Notes under the pieces: generated by a model | What the model was told of the DNA's origin: nothing | Seen by the model: the letters and a program-made list of their open reading frames with translations, nothing else | Databases searched by the model: none | Made by a program: the position numbers and the translations under genes | Shown here: one piece after another, positions 9,201 to 16,906 of the stretch | Layout of the letters: every line of letters begins with the position of its first letter | Numbering within the stretch: the first letter of the stretch is position 1 | NCBI RefSeq assembly: GCF_963668215.1 | Contig: NZ_OY764190.1 | Location: 806,001-870,000, forward strand | Direction: 5' to 3' | DNA: 64,000 bases | Origin: an uncultured Desulfosarcina sp. | GTDB taxonomy: Bacteria; Desulfobacterota; Desulfobacteria; Desulfobacterales; Desulfosarcinaceae

Positions 9201-9731
9201 TCACTTGTTCTGCGCCATACGGGCAAATGCAGTGGTTACTTTATCGAATCCGTGTTTGTCAATCAGCGACGCCAATCCTGCGTCCATTTCCTCCATTTCG
9301 GTGGACTCTTCGACTTCCTCCTCCCGCTCTTCGTAAATCAAAACATCGTTCAGGCACCATTCGACACATAAGGGGCCGTCTTCGCCTTCGCACATATCGC
9401 ATTTGAGCGGGAGTCCTGAATCCGGATCCTTGAACATGTCTCGCGACGGGCAGGTGGCCCTGCAAAAAGAGCACTCGTCGTACTCCTTTCCGTCAATGAC
9501 ATACCGATCTCTGCCCATGCATTCGGAAGGGGTGTACTCGCCCGCAAACACCGGCAGCCAGATATCGTCCAGACGGTGCGTAATGATGCGGATGCGCGAT
9601 GCGGCCGGATTGATGCTGCTGTATTTCGGTTGGGAATGGTAGGCGGCGCAGATGACCTCGCATGTCCGGCAGCCATTGCATTTATCAGCATCGATTTTGA
9701 TGGTTTTCACCTTTTTTTTAATTTTGGCCAT
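9201..9731 (-). CDS. bamC: BamC-like iron-sulfur subunit of class II benzoyl-CoA reductase
   Basis: This 176-residue electron-transfer protein starts with a Lys-rich segment and CNGCRTCEVIC. Further cluster sites follow: SECMGRD, CSFCRATCPSRD, CDMC and CVEWC. The layout and many stretches match, from memory, BamC of Geobacter metallireducens, which pairs with BamB in the ATP-independent benzoyl-CoA reductase. The C-terminal 40 residues are acidic and without cysteine. Its start overlaps the end of bamB by 14 bases, indicating coupled translation. The cluster motifs support electron transfer to the BamB active site. The true acceptor complex (BamD-I) is not in the window, so the physiological substrate is not proven. 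Confidence 0.85.
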   Translation of the reverse strand: MAKIKKKVKTIKIDADKCNGCRTCEVICAAYHSQPKYSSINPAASRIRIITHRLDDIWLPVFAGEYTPSECMGRDRYVIDGKEYDECSFCRATCPSRDMFKDPDSGLPLKCDMCEGEDGPLCVEWCLNDVLIYEEREEEVEESTEMEEMDAGLASLIDKHGFDKVTTAFARMAQNK

Positions 9732-11688
9732 CGCTCAAAATCCCCCTCTTAATTAAATCCTCGGCCACATACCCCAGATCCAGATCCTTTAATCTTTCCT
9801 TCGTGGGAATCCCTTCAGAGGTCCACCCCTTGAATTGGTAATAATGCATCATCAACGCTTCTTCCAGCTCGGGGAACCGATGCTTCCAATGGTCCTCGGG
9901 CGGCAGTTCCTCGACTCTTCTCAACCCTCTCATATTGTTCAGGGCCCGGTGAAGGTTGCGGCTTCTGTTGACAATTTTCTTCAGCCCCTCCTTATCGACA
10001 TCCATTCCGGTCGCCGAAGCGATCAACTTCGGGTAATTATGAATGTGGTAAGGCGGCTTGAGGCAAAACGATCCCATGCCCGCGCACAGGCCCAGAGCGT
10101 CGTCGATGTTGTGCAGCATCTCCATCCAATCCACGATTTGGGATGCAATCTCGGAGGTCGGATAGTGCGGGTTGGCCTTTTCACCCCGCGGCTCCCAGTC
10201 CAGAAAATACTGCTTGAATTTTTCGTCCGGGAGCTGCGGCCAATCCTCTACAAAAGCCTCCCGGTGTTCTTTTTTCGGGAATGCCGCCTGGGGCCAGTTG
10301 CCCTCGATCTGGGTGATGCTCACTTTTTCGTTGGTTGCATACATCAGGTAGTACAAAGGATCGAACATGCCCAGCTTGATGTTCATCTGCTCATGCTTTT
10401 TGGTGGTGTTGTGATCGAAGGCCTCCGCCCCGTTTCCGATTCGACGGGCCGCCCAATAGGTGCCGTCAGCCAGCACATCGCCGATGCCCTCCCGACGGGC
10501 AATGCGATCCAAAAGCCAGAAAAACCGTCCTTCCTTGTCCGTAGGGCAACCTTCAAAATCGGCGTCGCTGAGAATTCCCGCCTCGTATAATTCGAAACCG
10601 AATGCCAGGATCTGGGGCGTGGAGAATGAATCCAACCCATACTCGAAAGCGCGCTGACAGATTTCCCACGAAAAATCCAGATCATCGACAAACGCCGCCA
10701 TGGCATAGGTCAGTTTCGAAAAGCATTTCATCATGTATCTGGGAACATCCTTATGGGCGATTAAAGCGCCACACTGCTGCGGACAATTGAAACAACTGAT
10801 AAACCGCTTGATGGCGCCGGTCTGACTTTTTTCCCAGTTCTTTTCGATTTCCTCTGTCCAGAAATCCTTTCTGCGGACGCGGGCATTGCCCCAGGCAAAG
10901 CTTTCCGTATGCCATTTTTCATCCACATGCTTCATCATCTGGGGCGATCCGATTCCCGATAGAATCGGCATCAGGCCTGGCAGGGGATTGGCGTTCCTGA
11001 AATCGATATACTTTCTGATCTCCTTCATATGCTCCATGAATTCAGCCCCGCGGGCCAGATGGACGGCCTTGGTCCCTCGCACGGCGATCGCCTTGATGTT
11101 TTTATCTCCCATGACCGCCCCGCCGCCGCCTCTGCTGGAACTCGACCGGGACTGTTCGATGGAGGCCGTGAAGCATCGGTTCTCGCCGGCCAGGCCGATG
11201 GCCGAGACTTGTACATAGGGATTGTTCAACTCTTTTCGGATCAGTTCCTGGGTCTCGACGGCGCCTTTGCCTTTCAAGTGGGTGGCATCGCGCAGTTCCA
11301 CCTTGTCGTTATGTATCCAGATATAGATCAGCTTCGGCGATTTACCGCGAATGACGACTTTGTCGTAACCGGCATATTTCAGCTCTGACGCCCAAAAGCC
11401 CCCCATCATCGGATAGGCCAAAAGGTCTGTCTGAGGCGAAATGAAACTGACGATGGTACGATTGGCGCTGAAAGCGGGCGTTCCGCACAAAAGACCCGAA
11501 CTGTAGATGAGAAGATTCTCAGAATCGAATGCTTTCGTTTCCGGAGGCACCCGATCGTAGTGAATTTTGACGCTGGTGCCCAGTCCGCCCAGATGCGTTT
11601 CAAGAAGTTGTGGATCGGTCTCTACCCGTTCGATATTGCCCCGAGTCAAGTCGATTTCCAGATTGTATCCGGTTTCGGCATAGCGCAT
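9718..11688 (-). CDS. bamB: BamB-like tungsten aldehyde oxidoreductase-family subunit (class II benzoyl-CoA reductase)
   Basis: This 656-residue protein belongs to the tungsten-pterin aldehyde ferredoxin oxidoreductase family and follows BamB closely from the first residues (MRYAETGYNLEIDLTRG). The cluster ligands SCFNCPQQC and, near the C-terminus, LGLCAG are present. So are the pterin-binding RSSSSRGGGGAVMGD segment and the active-site stretch EKWHTESFAWGNARVRRKDFW, shared with BamB rather than with aldehyde oxidising relatives. BamB carries the W-bis-pterin site where the aromatic ring of benzoyl-CoA is reduced. BamB length in Geobacter is about 653. A related AOR-family enzyme acting on another CoA thioester cannot be excluded. 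An IS element lies about 60 bases upstream of the start codon. Confidence 0.85.
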   Translation of the reverse strand: MRYAETGYNLEIDLTRGNIERVETDPQLLETHLGGLGTSVKIHYDRVPPETKAFDSENLLIYSSGLLCGTPAFSANRTIVSFISPQTDLLAYPMMGGFWASELKYAGYDKVVIRGKSPKLIYIWIHNDKVELRDATHLKGKGAVETQELIRKELNNPYVQVSAIGLAGENRCFTASIEQSRSSSSRGGGGAVMGDKNIKAIAVRGTKAVHLARGAEFMEHMKEIRKYIDFRNANPLPGLMPILSGIGSPQMMKHVDEKWHTESFAWGNARVRRKDFWTEEIEKNWEKSQTGAIKRFISCFNCPQQCGALIAHKDVPRYMMKCFSKLTYAMAAFVDDLDFSWEICQRAFEYGLDSFSTPQILAFGFELYEAGILSDADFEGCPTDKEGRFFWLLDRIARREGIGDVLADGTYWAARRIGNGAEAFDHNTTKKHEQMNIKLGMFDPLYYLMYATNEKVSITQIEGNWPQAAFPKKEHREAFVEDWPQLPDEKFKQYFLDWEPRGEKANPHYPTSEIASQIVDWMEMLHNIDDALGLCAGMGSFCLKPPYHIHNYPKLIASATGMDVDKEGLKKIVNRSRNLHRALNNMRGLRRVEELPPEDHWKHRFPELEEALMMHYYQFKGWTSEGIPTKERLKDLDLGYVAEDLIKRGILSDGQN

Positions 11689-11748
11689 GGTTCAACTCCT
11701 CTTGCCTTTCGGTTTTCTTTGTTCTCAACCAGCAATTTTGAGTGAAAA

Positions 11749-11767
11749 TCAGTAAAATCCGGTTAAG
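11749..11767 (+). repeat. Left terminal inverted repeat of the IS
   Basis: TCAGTAAAATCCGGTTAAG pairs with the right end at 16 of 19 positions and directly follows the target duplication at 11742-11748. Confidence 0.9.
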
Positions 11768-11878
11768 GAATTGCATAAAAATAATTTAAAATCAGCAGGT
11801 TAAACGATATTTTTGCTTGACATTGGGTCGTCAATATGGGCGGCGTTTTGTATACCCTATTATATCAAGAGGTTATAC

Positions 11879-13039
11879 ATGCCACGCACATTCGACCCTT
11901 TCCAAAAGCTCAATGCCCTGGAGTTTTTCTCTTTTTTTCAACCAGCGACTGAGGCAACATCACGGATGCCAGCTCTTGATTCCAAAGGAAACCGACCATT
12001 GCAGATGACTTTTGAGGAACATCTGCGCGCGCTGGTTTACTTTCATCTTGAAGAACACCATTCTGCTCAACACCTGCTGCAAGTGCTTGAAGAAGATGAT
12101 TTTGCCAAAAGTGCCATCGCACCAGAAAACGGAATCAAAAAGAGCAGCTTCTCAGAGGCCACCAACAGCCGGGGACTTGAACAGTTCATGTATGTCTATC
12201 AGAACTTACAAGCTCAGGCATCTTCGATTTTACCCAAGCAACATCCCGAACTCGGTGATCTGGTGGGGATCGACGGTTCCCTCATCGATGCAACCTTATC
12301 CATGCATTGGGCCGACTACCGTAAAAAATCCAAGAAGGCGAAGGTCCACGTCGGTTTTGATCTGAACCGGGCGATTCCAAGAAAGCTTTATCTTACCGAT
12401 GGTAACGGGGCTGAAAGACCTTTCGTCAGCTTGATCCTGTCTGACGGTCAAACCGGTGTGATGGACCGGGGTTATCAAAGCCATCAACGCTTTGACCAAT
12501 GGCAGAATGATGGAAAGCTGTTTATGTGCCGGATTAAAGCCAGCACCAAGAAAACGATCATTAAACAAAACCCCATTGCCTCTGATAGTATCGTTTTTTT
12601 TGATGCCATCGTTGTTCTGGGCACCACGGAAGTCAATCAAACACAAACCCCACTTCGTTTGGTGGGTTACGAGGTGGATCGCGTTAAATACTGGATCGCT
12701 ACGAATCGTTTTGATTTAACTGCCGAGCAAATCGCCACTGCCTATAAGCTCCGATGGGATATCGAAAATTTTTTCGCTTGGTGGAAACGGCACCTTAAAG
12801 TGTATCATCTCATCGCCAGGAGCGAGCATGGCTTGATGGTGCAAATTCTGGCAGGTCTGATCACCTATTTGTTGCTGGCAATCTATTGCCATCGCCAATT
12901 TAACGAGCGCGTTTCCATCAAGAGAGTCCGCCAACTGCGCATAAAAATCCGGAATGAATTACGCGCTGGTGTTTTTGGCAAACCCCCTGATTCAAATTTT
13001 AAAGAGCAAGAATTACATACCGTTAATGCAAGTACTTAG
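11879..13039 (+). CDS. IS4-family-like DDE transposase
   Basis: The 386-residue transposase begins at the ATG at 11879, preceded by an AAGAGG ribosome site; an upstream in-frame start at 11813 has none. Catalytic features visible are DLVGIDGSLID (first Asp), DGQTGVMDRGYQ (second Asp) and the YREK signature YKLRWDIENFFAWWKRHLK, with the third acidic residue. The YREK motif places it in the IS4 superfamily. The reading frame is intact and ends within the right inverted repeat region, as in active elements. It catalyses cut-and-paste movement of its own element. Confidence 0.9.
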   Translation: MPRTFDPFQKLNALEFFSFFQPATEATSRMPALDSKGNRPLQMTFEEHLRALVYFHLEEHHSAQHLLQVLEEDDFAKSAIAPENGIKKSSFSEATNSRGLEQFMYVYQNLQAQASSILPKQHPELGDLVGIDGSLIDATLSMHWADYRKKSKKAKVHVGFDLNRAIPRKLYLTDGNGAERPFVSLILSDGQTGVMDRGYQSHQRFDQWQNDGKLFMCRIKASTKKTIIKQNPIASDSIVFFDAIVVLGTTEVNQTQTPLRLVGYEVDRVKYWIATNRFDLTAEQIATAYKLRWDIENFFAWWKRHLKVYHLIARSEHGLMVQILAGLITYLLLAIYCHRQFNERVSIKRVRQLRIKIRNELRAGVFGKPPDSNFKEQELHTVNAST

Positions 13040-13053
13040 CCGGAAATTACTGA
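13035..13053 (+). repeat. Right terminal inverted repeat of the IS
   Basis: CTTAGCCGGAAATTACTGA is the inverse of the left end with three mismatches, and it is followed by the second GTGAAAA copy at 13054-13060. The transposase stop lies inside it. Confidence 0.9.
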
Positions 13054-13070
13054 GTGAAAATAGGAAAACG

Positions 13071-14234
13071 TCAGCGGACAACGATTTTGAATCGTTTCGG
13101 CTCAGCAATCGTATGGCCAACCTCGTGACGCAACTGTTTTCCCAGAGGAACCTGTGTGGCCCGATGATGAGTGTTATCCCCGCCGGATTGCTTGTTAAAG
13201 GAATCGATATTCAGCAGGCCATCGTTTCCGTGACCCGAGGCTGCGCGGCCCCATTGAGCGTTCAAGGTGTTTCGATGCCCCATCATCTTGAGCAGTGCCG
13301 GCCGGATGAACTGGTCGAAGGAAAGCATCGTTGCCGAAGGGTTTCCGGGCAACCCGAAGACCGGTCGCTTTCCGATGGTACCGAACAGGGTCGGTTTTCC
13401 GGGTTTGACGAAAATTGTGGAAAACCGCATTTCCATTCCCATGGATGCGAATGTCTTGTGAATCAGGTCGTATTTCCCTCGGGAAGTACCGCCGGAGGTG
13501 ACGATCAGATCGGCGCGAAGCGCCTCGGTCAGGATTTGCTGCTGGGCCTGCAGATTGTCCTCGACAATGCCAAGGCAAAGAGGGGTGGCACCGACCTCGA
13601 TCACCTGGGCCGCCAGCGCATATAAATTCGAACACATGGCTTTCCAGGGAGAAGCCGGTTCATGAAAATCCGACAATTCATTTCCCGTTGAAAGAATCGC
13701 GACCATGGGTTTGCGATGAACGTAAACATAGGCGCGTCGCATGCTGGCCAGCGCGCCGATTTCCAGCGGGCTGATGACGTCGCCTGCACGAAGGACGATT
13801 TGCCCTTTCTTCAGCGAGTCTCCCTTCGAGCGGATGCCGGATACGTGCCCCGGAGCCGCCATGCACTTCACGTAGCCGCCATCTTCGGTCGTTTCCTCCA
13901 GCTTTATCACCGTATCCGCACCCTCGGGAACCAGCCCCCCGGTCATGATCCGAACCGCTTCCCCATCGCCTACCGTCGCCCCGCAGGGTTTTCCTGCAGG
14001 TGCTTCGCCGATGATTCTGAGATGGACAGGGTGACGGCGTGAAACACCATGCAGCGAAGTTCGCCGCATGGCGTAGCCGTCCACGGCGGAGACATCCGAT
14101 GCAGGCAAATCATCGACGGCGGCGACATCCCGGGCGAGCACTCTTCTCAATGCCTCGGTGATGGGCACGCTTTCTTGCCCCAACACCGGCGTTGCCTGCA
14201 AAATCCGTCCCTGCGCCTCATGGAGATCAATCAT
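13071..14234 (-). CDS. moeA: MoeA-family molybdopterin molybdenumtransferase paralogue 2
   Basis: The 387-residue protein keeps the classical MoeA motifs: SAVDGYAM, TGGLVPEGADTV, TSGGTSRGKYD, VKPGKPT and GLPGNPSATM. It would insert molybdate or tungstate into molybdopterin-AMP in the cytoplasm. The palindrome at 14259-14278 lies only 24 bases before its ATG, close enough for a bound protein to block initiation. Downstream on the same strand, before the IS insertion, came bamB, bamC and another moeA. This gene was therefore probably the first of a four-gene tungsten-enzyme unit. Its last residues run to within 10 bases of the IS target duplication, so the gene itself seems undamaged. Confidence 0.9.
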   Translation of the reverse strand: MIDLHEAQGRILQATPVLGQESVPITEALRRVLARDVAAVDDLPASDVSAVDGYAMRRTSLHGVSRRHPVHLRIIGEAPAGKPCGATVGDGEAVRIMTGGLVPEGADTVIKLEETTEDGGYVKCMAAPGHVSGIRSKGDSLKKGQIVLRAGDVISPLEIGALASMRRAYVYVHRKPMVAILSTGNELSDFHEPASPWKAMCSNLYALAAQVIEVGATPLCLGIVEDNLQAQQQILTEALRADLIVTSGGTSRGKYDLIHKTFASMGMEMRFSTIFVKPGKPTLFGTIGKRPVFGLPGNPSATMLSFDQFIRPALLKMMGHRNTLNAQWGRAASGHGNDGLLNIDSFNKQSGGDNTHHRATQVPLGKQLRHEVGHTIAEPKRFKIVVR

Positions 14235-14258
14235 ACCGGTGCCTCATCCCTTTGCTTA

Positions 14259-14278
14259 TTGTGTCAGTGATGACATAA
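14259..14278. promoter_or_regulatory. Palindromic operator-like site B (moeA-bam unit)
   Basis: TTGTGTCA-GTGA-TGACATAA has one mismatch between the arms. It lies 24 bases upstream of the moeA ATG, a position that favours repression. Its right arm is identical to those of sites A, C and D. Confidence 0.7.
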
Positions 14279-14594
14279 CGCATGCACTACGAATAGATCC
14301 TGCATAACGGGCCATTATCGAATAATAGGGGTTCCTGGGGTTTTGTAGACGCTTGGGTCTTCACCTGCCGAAGAGATACAATATAGCTTTTATGTAGCTT
14401 CAACTTAGCTAATTGTCAACACCCTTGTTATCGGCCGCCGGTGGGACGCATGCTGATTGAAAAGAGATCCATGTACTGGCTGGCGAGGAGGTCTCCAAAT
14501 CCAATGGGTGGGGGTCAAAATAGAAATAAGAAGCCGACGCTAAACCGATCTAAGTCCCGGCGCCCTGTAAATAACGTCTTTAAATGGTCGGCAA
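14279..14594. other. Intergenic region without a supported gene
   Basis: About 315 bases lie between operator site B and the stop of the unknown gene at 14595. The part near 14340-14430 is AT-rich and suits a promoter for the leftward moeA gene. Short frames here have no ribosome site or recognisable product, and no clear terminator was found. Confidence 0.5.
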
Positions 14595-15356
14595 TTATTG
14601 CGATAGAGGAAAATCGCGTTCGTTAAGAAATCGGCTGGAAGCGTTGGCGTTGCAAACAATTCTTTCGATATCGTCGCCCATTTCGTTGAAGCAATCCAGA
14701 TCGAACCGGCATAAATTCGCTTCGATCAAAGCGCGGTCTTCGCGGGCGGCAGGCACCATCCGCTTGGTAAGGTCCCTGCAGTCAGCGATTTGCCATGCGG
14801 CTAAAAAAGCAATGGTATCGGCCACGCGGCACATTCGCCGGTCAAGCATGGCCAGGTAGTCCGGACGCATCCATCCCGAGGAGATGAGTCGTTCTTTCAA
14901 GTGGGGAATCAGCGCCTTCTCGCAGACATGGGAAAGTGTTTTCCTGCTGAGCCAGGCTGTCGGTTCCTCCCTGCCGATGGCCAAAGCGAATTGCTCGCGC
15001 AGGCCGCAATGGCGCTTTTTAATAACAGGATCGGTTTTTCCTTGCACGAAAATCTCGATCCTGCGCGGATTGACCAACAGGTCGCCGGCGGCCTGGAATT
15101 CACAGTGGTCGGCATAATCGGCCGCCTGTTTCAACGCCAGTTCGGCAAGCCGGGCCAGGGTGAGCCAGAAAAGACGCGGATCGGCAATTTCGATGCCCGT
15201 GAGTTCTTCCAGCCACTGCTCAAACCGCGCCTCGTTGGGCAGGCGCTGGGCATCTTCGGTCAATCGACGGTTGAAATCCGACCAAAGGACATGCGCCCGA
15301 AGATGGGCACTATCGATGCAATTGTTTCCGCAAATCGATGCCGGTATGGTTCTCAT
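14595..15356 (-). CDS. Hypothetical protein of unknown family
   Basis: I do not recognise this 253-residue protein. It is soluble-looking, without a signal peptide or membrane segment, and rich in Leu, Ala, Arg and Asp/Glu, suggesting a helical fold. It has scattered cysteines (CGNNC near the N-terminus, CEF, CGL, CEK, CRV, CRD) but no regular cluster-binding spacing. It starts 28 bases after the aldehyde dehydrogenase stop on the same strand and so is probably the last gene of the unit led by the selenoprotein formate dehydrogenase. Codon use resembles its neighbours. A role linked to aldehyde or formate metabolism is only a guess from position. Confidence 0.6.
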   Translation of the reverse strand: MRTIPASICGNNCIDSAHLRAHVLWSDFNRRLTEDAQRLPNEARFEQWLEELTGIEIADPRLFWLTLARLAELALKQAADYADHCEFQAAGDLLVNPRRIEIFVQGKTDPVIKKRHCGLREQFALAIGREEPTAWLSRKTLSHVCEKALIPHLKERLISSGWMRPDYLAMLDRRMCRVADTIAFLAAWQIADCRDLTKRMVPAAREDRALIEANLCRFDLDCFNEMGDDIERIVCNANASSRFLNERDFPLSQ

Positions 15357-15384
15357 ACCTTTTCCCTGGCTTGATGCCGCCTTT

Positions 15385-16887
15385 TCAGCTCATGAAAAAA
15401 CGGTAGATGAAGCGGTGAACAGTTCGCCCGTATGGAGGGTAAATCAGTTTTCCGCTGTTGAATTTGGGTTTGGTCAACACGCCTTTGGCTTTGGACAGGG
15501 CCAAAAAGCCTTCGTTGCCGTGATACTGGCCCATGCCCGAAGGTCCCACACCGCCGAAGGGCATGTCGTCCTGGGTGACATGCACCAGAGTGTCGTTGAC
15601 CGACACCCCGCCCGAATGGGTGTGGGTGAGAATATAGTCGATATTCTGCTTGTCATGATCGAAGTAATACAGGGCCAGCGGCCGGGGATGATCGTTGACG
15701 TAATTTACGGCATCTTCGAGTTTGTCATAGGGCACCACCGGCAGGAGCGGACCGAAAATCTCCTCTCGCATCACTTCCATATCTTCGTTGACGTCGAGAA
15801 GAATCCGTATCGGCATCTTGCGGACCTGGGAAAAAACCTCGCCGGCCGGGTTGACCTCGACAACGCGGGCGCCTTTCTGAACGGCATCTTCCAAAAGGGC
15901 GTGAAGACGCTGGTACTCCTTGTCGTTGACGATGCCGGTATACTGGTCATTTTCGGCCATGGTCGGGTACATCCCGTCCATCACATCGGTGAACCGGGAG
16001 ACGAACTCGTCAACAGCCGGCCGGGGGCAAAGCACGTAATCCGGGGCCACACAGGTCTGGCCCATATTGAAAACCTTGCCGAAGGCAATGGGGGGCACGG
16101 CCTCGGCCATATCCATACCAGGGGCGATGATCGTCGGCGATTTGCCGCCCAACTCCAGCGTTACCGGTGTAAGATTATCCGCCGCCGCCCGCATGACATG
16201 CCGGCCAACAGAAGTCGATCCGGTAAATACCAGATGATCCCACTCCAGCTTCGAAAAGGCCGATCCCAGGCCCGGTGCGCCGCCGATTACAGCGACCTGG
16301 TCTTCGGCGAAGAGTTCTCCCATCATCTTACGCATCACCTCGGCCGTTGCCGGAGTGAAAGCGCTCATTTTGATCATGGCCCGGTTTCCCGCTGCCAGCG
16401 CACCCACGAGGGGTCCGATGGCCAGGTAGACCGGATAGTTCCACGGCGTGATGATGCCTACCACGCCCAAGGGTTGATAGATAACGCGGGTGCTGGCCGG
16501 TAGGTAAAGAAGGCCCGGCCAGCGCCGGGATGGTTTCATCCATTTCTTGACGCGCTTGGCGGCATAGCGAATGCCTTCCAGGCTGGGCAGGATTTCGGCC
16601 AGATAGGACTCGTCTTTGCAGCGGCAGCCAAAGTCCTGATTGATGGCTGCAGCAATTTCTTCTTTGCGGCGGATCAACGCCTTTTCCAGCCGTTTGAGAT
16701 CGCCGACACGCTGGTCGGCACCCGGCATGGGATTGCGCCGGAAGGCATCCCGCTGGCAATTAAATATTCTTTCCATCTCCCCGGCCGCATGGATCTGCTC
16801 TTCTCTCGCCACTGTCGCCTCGCTTTCCGCTCGATTCCGATTCCACTGAGCTGCTGGTTTCAGTATACAATCCTTCCGGCGCACCAA
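15385..16887 (-). CDS. NAD(P)-dependent aldehyde dehydrogenase (coniferyl-aldehyde dehydrogenase-like)
   Basis: The protein is a complete member of the aldehyde dehydrogenase superfamily, nearest to the class 3 / coniferyl-aldehyde type. Visible motifs are PWNYPV, FTGSTSVGRHV, LELGGKSP with the general-base Glu, GQTCVAPDYV with the catalytic Cys, and the C-terminal PFGGVGPSGMGQYHG. It oxidises an aldehyde to the acid in the cytoplasm. The longest frame starts at a TTG (16887); an ATG at 16776 (MERIFNCQ) would give about 463 residues and agrees better with family N-termini, but its ribosome site is poorly spaced. The start is therefore uncertain. It follows the formate dehydrogenase gene by 19 bases, so the two are probably co-transcribed. 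Confidence 0.88.
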   Translation of the reverse strand: MVRRKDCILKPAAQWNRNRAESEATVAREEQIHAAGEMERIFNCQRDAFRRNPMPGADQRVGDLKRLEKALIRRKEEIAAAINQDFGCRCKDESYLAEILPSLEGIRYAAKRVKKWMKPSRRWPGLLYLPASTRVIYQPLGVVGIITPWNYPVYLAIGPLVGALAAGNRAMIKMSAFTPATAEVMRKMMGELFAEDQVAVIGGAPGLGSAFSKLEWDHLVFTGSTSVGRHVMRAAADNLTPVTLELGGKSPTIIAPGMDMAEAVPPIAFGKVFNMGQTCVAPDYVLCPRPAVDEFVSRFTDVMDGMYPTMAENDQYTGIVNDKEYQRLHALLEDAVQKGARVVEVNPAGEVFSQVRKMPIRILLDVNEDMEVMREEIFGPLLPVVPYDKLEDAVNYVNDHPRPLALYYFDHDKQNIDYILTHTHSGGVSVNDTLVHVTQDDMPFGGVGPSGMGQYHGNEGFLALSKAKGVLTKPKFNSGKLIYPPYGRTVHRFIYRFFMS

Positions 16888-16906
16888 TTGTCCATCCGCC
16901 TCGTAC

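Larger units (their letters stand above)
11749..13053 (+). mobile_element. Complete IS4-like insertion sequence (1305 bp)
   Basis: Imperfect terminal inverted repeats of 19 bp (16 matches) bound the element at 11749-11767 and 13035-13053. A 7-bp direct repeat GTGAAAA flanks it (11742-11748 and 13054-13060), the expected target duplication. One transposase gene fills the element. Ends and duplication are both intact, so the insertion is probably recent. It separates bamB from the moeA paralogue at 13071-14234. Confidence 0.92.
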
